From Armatimonadetes bacterium Uphvl-Ar2 (lineage in GTDB: Bacteria > Armatimonadota > Fimbriimonadia > Fimbriimonadales > Fimbriimonadaceae): DNA of 64,000 bases. Where the stretch lies: contig CP021424.1 of the NCBI GenBank assembly GCA_002162095.1, positions 930,001 to 994,000 on the forward strand. Reading direction: 5' to 3'. The notes below the pieces were generated by a model. The model was given only the letters and a program-made list of their open reading frames with translations. It had not been told where the DNA came from and did no database searches. Position numbers and translations under genes: made by a program. Below, in pieces: positions 1-7,700 of the stretch (positions are counted from its first letter, which is position 1; each line of letters begins with the position of its first letter).

Positions 1-1
1 A

Positions 2-937
2 GCCCGAGTGAACCGCACCAGCACCGCCCTGCAAGCGGACCTGAAGCGCCCGCCCACGGAACGCGAGATTGCCGACCAACTGGGCATTGCCGAGGACACC
101 GTGCGCGATGTGTTGCAAACCAACGATATCCTGCGGGTGACTTCGCTGGATGCCACCCCGTCGGTGGACGAAGAGGGCGAAAGCGACCTCGACCGGTTGG
201 ATGCGGGCGATTTCTGCCCGGACCAGTTGAGCGTGGAAGACCGTTTGCTCCTGGAAGCGGCCATGCAAGAGCTGCGCGACCTGGAAAAGGAAGTCCTGAC
301 TCTGTTTCACTTCGAGTCGCTAAACCAGACCGAAATCGCCAACCGCCTCGGCATCTCGTGCAACTACGTGTCGCATATCCTGCGGCAGTCGCTGAGCAAG
401 CTGCGCCGCATCTTGATGAAGCAAGAATCGGACGACCGACGCCTGCGCGCCGACCAGACCCGCGACGAAGAAGCCTATTGCGAACACACGGGCGTCTACA
501 GCGAGGCCTACTTCCGCCGCCGCATGACGGAAGAGATTCACCGCGCCATCGGCTACGGCAGTGTCTTGAGCGTCGTGGTGGTGCAGTTCGACGGACTGGA
601 CCGGGTGCAGGGCTTTTTTGGCCCGGGCAGCGTCGAAGACATCCTGAGCGATGCCGCCGAGCTCTTGCGCACCAACGTGCGTGGCCTGGACATCGTGTGC
701 CGCTACGGTAAGGAGAGCTTTGGCGTCATCCTGCCGGCCACTGGCCCATCGGTAGACGTGGTCACCGACCGTTTGGTCTCCCGTTTTGAGGGTTGGACGC
801 AGCTTCGTGGCGGTCCGAACTCGCCTGTGACAGTGCGCATGGCGCAGGCCACGGCCCCGGATCATGGCCGCAACCTGAGGGAAGTTCTCGCCTACCTGCG
901 CAGCCAACTTCAGTCCAGCACCGAGAAGGCCGCCTAA
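2..937 (+). CDS. Sigma-70 family factor fused to a degenerate GGDEF domain (5' partial)
   Basis: The frame is open from the window edge, so the first in-frame GTG at 8 is probably internal and sigma region 2 lies outside. The visible part starts in region 3 (PTEREIADQLGI) and continues into region 4 with a helix-turn-helix (NQTEIANRLGIS...VSHILRQSL), the SigB/SigF-like layout that binds the -35 element. After a short linker, about 130 residues have the outline of a GGDEF (diguanylate cyclase) fold. The signature reads RYGKESF (707-721) instead of RYGGDEF and the following TVSIG-like strand is altered. I infer a catalytically dead sensory or dimerisation module on a sigma factor. The fusion is one uninterrupted frame. 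No partner anti-sigma gene is visible. Confidence 0.8.
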   Translation, partial: ARVNRTSTALQADLKRPPTEREIADQLGIAEDTVRDVLQTNDILRVTSLDATPSVDEEGESDLDRLDAGDFCPDQLSVEDRLLLEAAMQELRDLEKEVLTLFHFESLNQTEIANRLGISCNYVSHILRQSLSKLRRILMKQESDDRRLRADQTRDEEAYCEHTGVYSEAYFRRRMTEEIHRAIGYGSVLSVVVVQFDGLDRVQGFFGPGSVEDILSDAAELLRTNVRGLDIVCRYGKESFGVILPATGPSVDVVTDRLVSRFEGWTQLRGGPNSPVTVRMAQATAPDHGRNLREVLAYLRSQLQSSTEKAA

Positions 938-958
938 GGCCTCTCACCTCCACCACGT

Positions 959-964
959 TAGAAT
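959..964 (+). promoter_or_regulatory. -10 element abutting the DsbA-like start
   Basis: TAGAAT lies 6 nt before the ATG at 971 and no Shine-Dalgarno sequence is present. This predicts a transcript that begins at or next to the start codon (leaderless). No good -35 hexamer is seen. The same arrangement recurs across the window. Confidence 0.5.
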
Positions 965-970
965 CACAAC

Positions 971-1576
971 ATGAGCGTTGTGATTCCAGTGGCGCACGAC
1001 ATCGTGTGCCCGTGGTGCTACGTTGGCCATGCCCAGGCCCGGCGATTGGAGCAGGAGTTTGGGGTTTCCTTCGATTGGATCGGCTACGAGTTGTATCCCG
1101 AGCCGATGCCGTTTGACGATGGCACGCCGCCCCCGCCGCCACCCCCGGCGAACAAGCCGAAAACTCCTAGCCGCTTCCAGCTGATGCTGGCCGCCGAGAA
1201 CATGGAGTTGCCGAAGGTTTCGCGCCCCTCTCCCATTCGTTCGCACGACGCCCTGGCGGCTTTGGAGTTCGCCAAAGCCCACGGCGACATCAACCCCTTG
1301 CTGGATGCCGTTTACCACGCCCGCTGGGCGGAAGGCCAAGACATTGGGCAGCGCCAGGTGGTGCTGAACCTGGCGGAGGCCTGCGGCCTGGACCGCGCCG
1401 CCCTGAATGAAGCGCTGGAAGATCGACGCTACGCCTCGCTCATCATCCCCTTTGATGATGAGGCGCACGAGAAGGGCGTATGGAACGTGCCGACGTTCTG
1501 GATTGGCGAGGAGCGCTACGCCGAGCAGCCGTACCGCGTGCTGGCCAAGGCGATGCGCGAACACCTGGGAGCCTGA
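971..1576 (+). CDS. DsbA-family (FrnE-like) thiol oxidoreductase
   Basis: 201 residues. The N-terminal beta strand is followed by CPWC at residues 13-16, the redox-active dithiol of the thioredoxin fold, and the C-terminal third has a cis-proline loop (WNVPTFWIG) typical of DsbA/FrnE. No signal peptide is present, so it probably acts in the cytoplasm like FrnE or 2-hydroxychromene-2-carboxylate isomerase relatives. A proline-rich stretch (about residues 56-64) interrupts the usual helical insert. The next gene starts 5 nt after its stop, suggesting co-transcription. The substrate is unknown. Confidence 0.85.
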   Translation: MSVVIPVAHDIVCPWCYVGHAQARRLEQEFGVSFDWIGYELYPEPMPFDDGTPPPPPPPANKPKTPSRFQLMLAAENMELPKVSRPSPIRSHDALAALEFAKAHGDINPLLDAVYHARWAEGQDIGQRQVVLNLAEACGLDRAALNEALEDRRYASLIIPFDDEAHEKGVWNVPTFWIGEERYAEQPYRVLAKAMREHLGA

Positions 1577-1581
1577 CCCCG

Positions 1582-2253
1582 GTGACCGTGTACCCTGATT
1601 TGGAGTTTCCGGCGGCCCCGCCGGAGCGCCCGTACGTGTTCATCAACATGGTGAGCACGATTGACGGGAAAACCATCTCGGGGGAACGCCACGAGCCGGT
1701 GACCCAACTGGGAAGCCGCCGCGACCACGCCACCATGCACGACCTGGAACGGCACGTCCAGGCCATCCTGATCGGGGCGGAAACCGTCCGCGCCACTCCG
1801 GTCATCAATTGGCCGGCAGGAGTTCTGCGCCTCGCAGCCAGCCGCACCGGGCGCCTGGACCCAAACGCCTCATTCTTTCAGTGTTCCACCGGGGAAGCCT
1901 GGGTCGTGCTTCCGCAAGATGCCGTGGCCGCGGCCACCCCGGGCCTCCCGCTCTGGCCCGTAGGCCAATCGGAGGTGGACTGGGAAACATTCCTTCGTGA
2001 ACTTCGCATCCATAAGAAGGTGACGCACTTACTGGTGGAAGGAGGAAGCGAAATCAACGCCGAGTTCTTACGACGAGACTTGGTGGATGAGCTCTTTCTG
2101 ACCCTCGCGCCCAAGATTCGCTTGGGTCGTGACCTGCCCACCTACGCCGGCGGCGAACCCCTGCCCCCCGGACACCTGATGAACTTTGATCTCGTTTCTT
2201 GCCGCCCCGTAGAGAACGAGGTGTTCTTGCGCTACCGGAGACGGACCGCATGA
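1582..2253 (+). CDS. RibD C-terminal / dihydrofolate-reductase-like pyrimidine reductase
   Basis: About 223 residues from GTG 1582, chosen because it follows the upstream stop by 5 nt; GTG 1588 is an alternative. The N-terminal 'YVFINMVSTIDGKTI' and the later 'LLVEGGSEIN' motif are hallmarks of the NADPH-dependent reductase domain of RibD (diaminohydroxyphosphoribosyl-aminopyrimidine reductase). The deaminase domain of bifunctional RibD is absent and no other riboflavin genes are nearby, so it may be a stand-alone reductase of uncertain substrate. Its stop overlaps the ATG of the next gene (ATGA). Confidence 0.8.
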   Translation: MTVYPDLEFPAAPPERPYVFINMVSTIDGKTISGERHEPVTQLGSRRDHATMHDLERHVQAILIGAETVRATPVINWPAGVLRLAASRTGRLDPNASFFQCSTGEAWVVLPQDAVAAATPGLPLWPVGQSEVDWETFLRELRIHKKVTHLLVEGGSEINAEFLRRDLVDELFLTLAPKIRLGRDLPTYAGGEPLPPGHLMNFDLVSCRPVENEVFLRYRRRTA

Positions 2254-3392
2254 AGCGCATTCTCACCTTCTCCACATACCTCGTGCGCAATGGGGGCAAG
2301 TCGTTGCCCCTCATTGGTGTGATCGTGCTGGCGGTGCTGCTGATCGTCGGGATCGTCGCGCTGATGAACTCCATTCCGTACAGCATCCGCACGATCTACA
2401 AGCACAGCAAGAACTACACCGGCCTGGTGCCGCGCAGCAACGCCAGCGTGGACCACAACATTCGGAAGGAGATACGAGACGGCTCCCCCGTGCCGATTGA
2501 GCCCATTCTCGTGATCCGGGGCTCGCAGGCGCAAGTGAAGTCCATCGTGGGCGGGTGGCCGTTTGTGGTGCTGGCCATGCGGCAGGACGACATGCGCCGC
2601 TACGCCAAGCGCCTTAACATCACGAAGATTGAAGGCCGCTACCCGAAGGCAGGCGAGGCGGAGGCCCTGATTAGCGAACCCGTGGCGCGCAACCTCAAGC
2701 TCAAGCTCGGCGATCCGCTCCTCAAGCCCGACAACGCGGACGCGTACTCGATGTTTCCAGTGAAGATCGTCGGTATCGCCCAGACCGATTACTGGACGAT
2801 GATGATGCCGTACGAGTACCACGAGAAGTACCACTTCCCGCCCTACGACAGCGCACTCGTCTTCGCCAAGAACCCGGCCGATCAAGACAAGCTAGACCGC
2901 TGGATTCATGAGAAGTACCGGGGGGCCAACCTGCGGGTGTTCGCCTACTTCTTGCTGGAAGAGGAAACGAACGGCATGTTCCGTATCCTCTACCAAATCC
3001 TGAACGTGGTGATCTTCACCCTGGTGGCGGTGATCACGCTGATGATGGCGATGCTGATCAACATCTACCAGTCGCAGCGCATCCAAGAATTCGGCTTGCT
3101 TCAGGCCCTCGGTTACACCCGCCGCGACCTCATCCGGCGGGTGCTGGGCGAAAGCATCGCCGTGGTGCTGGTGGGGTGGATTCTCGGTGTGGCGGCGGCG
3201 CAAGGCATGCTGCAGCTCGTCAAGTCCCGGCTGATGGACCCCAACGCCTTTGCGCTGGATGTGTGGGACCGATCGGCCTTGCTCTACACCATCCCGGTGC
3301 CGGTGATGATCTTCCTCGCGGCCGTCGGGGCCATCTGGAGCCGATTCCGTACCTTTGACCCCGTGAGCGTGGTGGAGCGACGACTGGCATGA
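2250..3392 (+). CDS. FtsX-like ABC transporter permease (MacB/LolC type)
   Basis: 380 residues. One hydrophobic helix at about residues 16-40 is followed by a large extracytoplasmic domain (about 45-245) and three C-terminal helices (about 250-275, 300-325, 345-365), the four-helix FtsX/MacB_PCD topology. The stretch QEFGLLQALGYTRRDLIRRVL after the second helix is the conserved coupling region that contacts the ATPase. It overlaps the next ATPase gene by 4 nt, so the two form one transporter. Members of this class export lipoproteins, peptides or drugs, or transmit force to the envelope; the cargo cannot be told here. Confidence 0.85.
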   Translation: MKRILTFSTYLVRNGGKSLPLIGVIVLAVLLIVGIVALMNSIPYSIRTIYKHSKNYTGLVPRSNASVDHNIRKEIRDGSPVPIEPILVIRGSQAQVKSIVGGWPFVVLAMRQDDMRRYAKRLNITKIEGRYPKAGEAEALISEPVARNLKLKLGDPLLKPDNADAYSMFPVKIVGIAQTDYWTMMMPYEYHEKYHFPPYDSALVFAKNPADQDKLDRWIHEKYRGANLRVFAYFLLEEETNGMFRILYQILNVVIFTLVAVITLMMAMLINIYQSQRIQEFGLLQALGYTRRDLIRRVLGESIAVVLVGWILGVAAAQGMLQLVKSRLMDPNAFALDVWDRSALLYTIPVPVMIFLAAVGAIWSRFRTFDPVSVVERRLA

Positions 3393-4090
3393 TTGAGCTC
3401 CGCCAAGCCTCGTTGGTCTACAAAGACCAGGGCAAGGACCTTTACGCCTGCCGGCACATCAACCTGACGGTGCGCCCGGGCGAGTTCCTGGGGATTCTCG
3501 GCCCCAGTGGGAGCGGCAAGTCCTCTCTGCTCTACATGATGAGCGGGCTGAAGAGCCCGACCTCTGGGGAAGTGCTTTACAAAGACCAGCGCATCTCCGA
3601 GATGAGCGAACCCGAGCGCGCCCGCCTGCGGCTGGTGGACTTCGGGATCGTGTTCCAGTACCCCTATCTCATCGGCTACCTGAGCGCGCTGGAGAACGTG
3701 TTGGTCGGCTCGCCCGGGGTGGGTACCCGCGAGAAGGCGCAGGAACTGCTGCTGGACCTCGGCATCGGCCACAAATCGCACCGCTTGCCGCATGAACTCT
3801 CCGGCGGGGAACGCCAGCGCGTGTGCGTGGCCCGCGCCCTCCTGGGGGGCCGCTCCGTGATCTTTGCGGACGAACCCACCGCCTCGCTGGACCACACCAA
3901 TGGCCTGGCCGTAGTGGACCTGTTGGTGCGGCACCGAGGCGAGGGGGCCCTGGTAATCGTGACCCACGACCCCTCGATGCTGGCCCACGCCAACCGGGTG
4001 ATCCACATCACGGATGGCGAGGTTGTCAAAGAAGAAGTTGACCCCTCATTTGCGCCGACGGGCCCAATCCGCGAAACGATTGGCCCCTAA
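3389..4090 (+). CDS. ABC transporter ATP-binding protein (LolD/MacB-like)
   Basis: 233 residues with Walker A GPSGSGKSS near residue 37, signature LSGGERQR, Walker B VIFADEPTASLD and the switch histidine in VTHDPSM. The length and sequence type match LolD/FtsE/MacB ATPases that pair with FtsX-fold permeases, as with the overlapping upstream gene. It energises the transporter from the cytoplasmic side. A transcript end is not obvious before the speD leader. Confidence 0.9.
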   Translation: MIELRQASLVYKDQGKDLYACRHINLTVRPGEFLGILGPSGSGKSSLLYMMSGLKSPTSGEVLYKDQRISEMSEPERARLRLVDFGIVFQYPYLIGYLSALENVLVGSPGVGTREKAQELLLDLGIGHKSHRLPHELSGGERQRVCVARALLGGRSVIFADEPTASLDHTNGLAVVDLLVRHRGEGALVIVTHDPSMLAHANRVIHITDGEVVKEEVDPSFAPTGPIRETIGP

Positions 4091-4148
4091 ATTGCGCCTT
4101 ACTGCAAAGGAACGCACGGAATCGGACTCAAGCCTAGATTGAGTTTGG

Positions 4149-4154
4149 TATCAT
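4149..4154 (+). promoter_or_regulatory. Candidate -10 element for speD leader
   Basis: TATCAT matches the -10 consensus at 5 of 6 positions and would start transcription near 4161, giving a leader of about 230 nt before speD. Identical hexamers lie upstream of the TfoX-like gene (16526) and tRNA-Leu (19003). The -35 region is weak. Confidence 0.4.
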
Positions 4155-4159
4155 GCGTT

Positions 4160-4388
4160 TCTGCGCCGCAAACTTCGGCTTGCCGGTAGTCAAAGGCGCC
4201 TAAGCGAATCAGACGTCTCCTCGAAAGTGAGGGGAATAGGATGCGGGACGGCTCTCAAGGCGACATCCCGTAGGCCTATCGGGTGGACGACGGCCTGCTG
4301 TCCGATTCGTGTGTCGTTCTGTCGGGTTTCTCCGGGTTCACCTCCGGAACTGACTTCACGGTTACGCAAGTGGCCGAAGGAAACTTGA
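4160..4388 (+). other. Long hairpin-rich leader upstream of speD, possible structured RNA
   Basis: This stretch of nearly 300 nt between the ABC ATPase and speD carries no convincing gene. Several self-complementary segments can be seen: GCGCC/GGCGC around 4164-4199, a CCTC/GAGG hairpin near 4219-4232, CGGGA/TCCCG at about 4244-4270, GGAC/GTCC near 4285-4303, and TCCGG/CCGGA at about 4331-4348. It does not match the cores of the SAM-I, SAM-II, cobalamin, glycine, TPP or c-di-GMP riboswitches as I know them. A polyamine- or SAM-responsive leader is a reasonable guess given the downstream gene, but only a guess. Confidence 0.35.
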
Positions 4389-5006
4389 TTGGCTACCTAT
4401 ACGCAAATCCTGATGAGCGCGGCCGCGCTGGCCGCAGTTGTTCCGATGGCGCACAGCGCCCGCGGTTCGTGGTTTTCACGCATCGCCGACCGATTCCGCC
4501 GCAGCGAGCCTAAGCAAGCCGTGGCCGACCCGCCGTCCATCCCCAATGATGCCGGCTGGCAGCTGATTCACAGCGAAAACGCCGACAGCTTTGAAGCCTG
4601 GTTGCTCAAGGATCAGTCCGGCTTGCCGCTGGGTTCGAGCGAGCAACCCTCGCTGGGCTCCCACTTGCTGATCGAGCTTTTCGATTGCGACCAAACGTCG
4701 CTGGAGAAGGTCTCGACCGTTGGCAAGGCCATGCGCGACGCCGCGATTGTGAGCGAAGCGACCGTGGTGGACGAATCGTTCCACGAGTTCGAGCCGTGGG
4801 GTGTTTCCGGCGCGGTTATCATCCAAGAATCGCACTACACCATCCACACGTGGCCCGAGCACCGCTACGCGGCCGTGGACCTGTTCTACTGCGGTGGCAC
4901 GATCTACGTGGACAAGGCGATTGAGGCCCTGCGCGAGCAGTTCAAGCCGGGTCGCATGAAGTTCCTCGTCGTGCGACGCGGCATTGAAAGCGAAGTCGCC
5001 GGCTAA
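4389..5006 (+). CDS. speD: S-adenosylmethionine decarboxylase proenzyme with N-terminal extension
   Basis: The C-terminal ~120 residues match the small prokaryotic SpeD, which self-cleaves to create a pyruvoyl cofactor and decarboxylates SAM for spermidine synthesis. The cleavage motif ESHYTIHTWPE places the pyruvoyl serine at 148, with the catalytic histidine at 153 and cysteine at 168, the same 5- and 20-residue spacing as in the Thermotoga enzyme. The enzyme is preceded by an unusual ~85-residue extension with an Ala-rich hydrophobic stretch and a basic segment. The TTG start at 4389 is uncertain; ATG 4413 and ATG 4446 would shorten it. No speE lies nearby. Some SpeD homologues are arginine or ornithine decarboxylases, so the substrate is not certain. 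Confidence 0.85.
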   Translation: MATYTQILMSAAALAAVVPMAHSARGSWFSRIADRFRRSEPKQAVADPPSIPNDAGWQLIHSENADSFEAWLLKDQSGLPLGSSEQPSLGSHLLIELFDCDQTSLEKVSTVGKAMRDAAIVSEATVVDESFHEFEPWGVSGAVIIQESHYTIHTWPEHRYAAVDLFYCGGTIYVDKAIEALREQFKPGRMKFLVVRRGIESEVAG

Positions 5007-5028
5007 AGCCGAGCGCTCGCAAACCAAG

Positions 5029-5064
5029 AACCCCCGGTGGCCAATCGGCACCCGGGGGTTTTTC
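5029..5064 (+). terminator. Rho-independent terminator after speD
   Basis: CCCCCGGTG and CACCCGGGGG form a GC-rich stem around a ~9-nt loop, followed by a run of five T. It sits 23 nt after the speD stop. Confidence 0.85.
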
Positions 5065-5107
5065 TAACTGAGTCTGCGGGGTGAGAAGCCCCCTTTAGAA
5101 GCCCCCT

Positions 5108-7051
5108 TTAAAAGCCCAATGTCATCGGCGTCACGATCTTGAACGCCAACCGGTTGGTGAAGGTGCGGCTGTTCGGGTCGCCCACAATCAGGAACATCTC
5201 CGTGCCCCGGCGTCCGCTCAGACGGTACGACGCATTCCAGTTGTAGTCGTCATTGCGGCGCACCAAGCGGAAGGACACGCCTTCGAACTTGCCCAGGTCG
5301 TGCGTGGCCACGAGCACCATCTGCGTTTCCGCATCGCCATCAAATTCCACGAACTCGTTGCTGAGGGACAGCTGCGTGAACGGGGTGACGCGGTACTGCA
5401 GGCCAAGCTCCAAGTCGCGGCGCTCGCGGTCCTGGAAACGAGACCAGGCAATCTCGGCCCGCACCAGGCGGTAAGGATCGTTGTAGGGGTAAGTCGCCCC
5501 GATGCTGAAGCTGCGATCGTGGAACTGCTCGAAGCGGCCGGCGCTGTAACCCAGGCTAAATCCAAGTCCGTTCAGCAGGCTGAAGTCGGCACTTGCCCCC
5601 ACGTCATCGCGGTAGAAGGCGCCGTTGAAGCGATGGGACGAGGAGAGGTTCAAGCCAACTCCCCACTCAAGCACGCCCGGGATCGTCAGCTGCTCGCCGT
5701 AGCGGGTAAACAGCCCCACTCGCCGAAAATCCCGCTCCGGCGCAAAGCCAATGCGCGGGAAGAAGTTCGGCGTGACTTCGGTGTATTCCAAGTCGGCGTA
5801 CCACTTCGCCGTATCCATGATAACCCCGGAGGAGATGCGGCTTCCGCTTCGCTGTTGCTCGTCGTCGGTGAACTGCGTGAGCAGGTAATACGTCGTGTCC
5901 CCGAGGGTGTAGCTCGAGTTCAGTTGGCCCGCTTCATTGTAACGTCCGGTTTGATCGTTGCGCACGTACGCGAGACTCGTCACGAGCTGCGGACTCCAGC
6001 GACGACTGAGCGAGAACACGCTAGCAACCTGGTCACCAAAGTCCGTCACGGCCAAGGCACCCATCCGGGTGGTCGCATCCACGTCCCCGTAGATCTTGAT
6101 GCCGGTGTCTATGTTGCTAGTCCGTTGGCTGGCAAAGAGTTGAGCCTCGAATCCGGTGCGGAAATAGTTCTGACCTTCCTGGAAAAACGGCCGCGTTTCA
6201 CCCGCCAACCGCTCAAAGTAGCTGAAATCGAGCGACAAGATGTCGTTCTCGATGTTCACATCATCGGGGTTGATGGTGCCAACAAGGCTAAGCCCCCCGG
6301 GCAACTGGCGCTTGAAGTCCAGGCCAACCTGGCTCTCGAACTTCTCATCTTCGCGCACCCCCACAAAGGCGTAGGGCAGCAGCAAGAACTGGTCGTTGCC
6401 TTCAATCTTGGGCACGTTCACGCCGGCCCACTGTGGGTTGCGCGTGCGGTCATCACGCGTGTAGGCGTAGGAGTACGTATTCGACTTGTTGCTGCGGAAC
6501 CATTCCACGTCGAACCGGGCGTCGCGAAGGCCCGCCGGGGCCGGGGAAACGATCTGCCAAGGGATGCGGGCTTCAAACTGCCAGCCGGTTTCAGTCCGCT
6601 TCGCCTGGGCTTCAAATTCGCCGACCCATTCCGTCTTGGCCGCGCGCCCTCCGTTCAGCTCGATTTCGGTGGCCCCCCGCGGGTTGATCCCAAATTCGTC
6701 TCCCCCCGTCCCCTGCCCCAAGAGGTCGAGCGACAAACGCATTTGGTCATTCCCGCCGAGGCTGACATTCTGCCGATACTCTTCAGCCACTAGCTTCTTA
6801 GGATCGGTGTAAACCCGTCCGGCGAAGTAAATGTTCTTGCCGTCGTAGCACAGCCAAAACTCGGCGCGCTCGTCGCTGGGCAGGCCGGTGTCACGGTCAT
6901 AGAAGCCTTCGCGGCGGGCTGATTCTTGCCATTCACCTTCCCCGATTTCCCCGTCAATCGTGGGGGGACTACTGACAACCACGGCCGGCAACGGTTCGCG
7001 CAGTTGCAAGTCATTCACCGGGGCGACGGGAGCAATAGGCAAAAAGGGCAT
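5108..7051 (-). CDS. DUF5916-type protein: CBM9-like domain plus outer-membrane beta-barrel
   Basis: 647 residues. Near the N terminus 'PPTIDGEIGEGEWQES' begins a CBM9-like carbohydrate-binding fold (about residues 28-215). The rest is a long series of alternating strands rich in aromatic residues ending in a C-terminal Phe, as in outer-membrane barrels. This two-part architecture is that of the DUF5916 family, whose function is unknown. A classical signal peptide is not clear; the start is hydrophobic and proline-rich (PFLPIAPVAPV), so the true export signal may differ from the chosen ATG. A Shine-Dalgarno-like AGGAAAG precedes the ATG. It is transcribed alone, divergent from def. Confidence 0.8.
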   Translation of the reverse strand: MPFLPIAPVAPVNDLQLREPLPAVVVSSPPTIDGEIGEGEWQESARREGFYDRDTGLPSDERAEFWLCYDGKNIYFAGRVYTDPKKLVAEEYRQNVSLGGNDQMRLSLDLLGQGTGGDEFGINPRGATEIELNGGRAAKTEWVGEFEAQAKRTETGWQFEARIPWQIVSPAPAGLRDARFDVEWFRSNKSNTYSYAYTRDDRTRNPQWAGVNVPKIEGNDQFLLLPYAFVGVREDEKFESQVGLDFKRQLPGGLSLVGTINPDDVNIENDILSLDFSYFERLAGETRPFFQEGQNYFRTGFEAQLFASQRTSNIDTGIKIYGDVDATTRMGALAVTDFGDQVASVFSLSRRWSPQLVTSLAYVRNDQTGRYNEAGQLNSSYTLGDTTYYLLTQFTDDEQQRSGSRISSGVIMDTAKWYADLEYTEVTPNFFPRIGFAPERDFRRVGLFTRYGEQLTIPGVLEWGVGLNLSSSHRFNGAFYRDDVGASADFSLLNGLGFSLGYSAGRFEQFHDRSFSIGATYPYNDPYRLVRAEIAWSRFQDRERRDLELGLQYRVTPFTQLSLSNEFVEFDGDAETQMVLVATHDLGKFEGVSFRLVRRNDDYNWNASYRLSGRRGTEMFLIVGDPNSRTFTNRLAFKIVTPMTLGF

Positions 7052-7154
7052 GGAGCTTTCCTACGGTCGCCGGCATCGCACTTTAACTGCCACGAAATGG
7101 AGATAGGCTCTTTGGGCCAGCAAAAGGGGCCAGAAGGGCTGACCTCCGGCCCGC

Positions 7155-7160
7155 CATAAT
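7155..7160 (+). promoter_or_regulatory. -10 element abutting def start
   Basis: CATAAT (5 of 6 to TATAAT) ends 6 nt before the def ATG at 7167. The mRNA would be leaderless; no Shine-Dalgarno sequence fits in the gap. Confidence 0.45.
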
Positions 7161-7166
7161 GAACCC

Positions 7167-7700
7167 ATGGATATCGTTGTCCCGGCTGAATTCCGTTACC
7201 TCTATGAGGTCAGCGATAAGCGACCGATTACGAAGATCCCCAGTCCGATCCTTCGTGAAAAGTGCCCGCCGGTGGCCCGGGTCAACACTCGCATCAAGAA
7301 CATTGGCGAAAACATGGTGCGCATGATGCGCGAAGCCAATGGCATTGGCCTGGCCGCCCCCCAGGTGGGGATCCGCGAGCGGATCGTGGTGATTAGCCCC
7401 GATGACCGCCCGATTGTGCTCATCAACCCGGAGATCACCGAGTTCTCGGAGGAGACCGTGATTGCCCAGGAAGGCTGCCTCAGCTTGCCCGGCCTCTACG
7501 GCGACGTGGAGCGAGCGGAATCCATCGTGATTAAAGGGCTGGACAAGCGCGGGCGTGAGGTGGAGTTTGAGATGGAAGGACTGGCCGCCCGCATCGCCCA
7601 GCACGAAGTGGATCACTTGGACGGGATCCTCTTTATTGACAAGGCCGACCCCGCCACGCTGCACTGGGAAACGCCGCCCTCCGAAATGGACGACGAATGA
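7167..7700 (+). CDS. def: Peptide deformylase
   Basis: 177 residues containing all three deformylase motifs: GIGLAAPQVG, EGCLSLPG (metal-binding Cys) and QHEVDHLDG (HExxH metal ligands and catalytic Glu). The enzyme removes the formyl group from the initiator Met of nascent proteins in the cytoplasm. It overlaps fmt by 4 nt, so the formyl-adding and formyl-removing enzymes are translated from one message. The acidic C-terminal tail is short. Confidence 0.97.
   Translation: MDIVVPAEFRYLYEVSDKRPITKIPSPILREKCPPVARVNTRIKNIGENMVRMMREANGIGLAAPQVGIRERIVVISPDDRPIVLINPEITEFSEETVIAQEGCLSLPGLYGDVERAESIVIKGLDKRGREVEFEMEGLAARIAQHEVDHLDGILFIDKADPATLHWETPPSEMDDE

Noticed and set aside
4160-4388. Cobalamin, SAM or c-di-GMP riboswitch upstream of speD
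   Set aside because: I compared the visible segments with the conserved cores I know and found no match; kept only as an unassigned leader.
4283-4513. 76-residue open frame overlapping the speD start
   Set aside because: Lies in the hairpin-rich leader and runs out of frame through conserved speD sequence; no ribosome site and no recognisable motif.
5300-6793. 497-residue open frame antisense to the DUF5916 gene
   Set aside because: GC-rich shadow frame with low-complexity His/Arg/Val content; the minus-strand barrel protein explains the same DNA.
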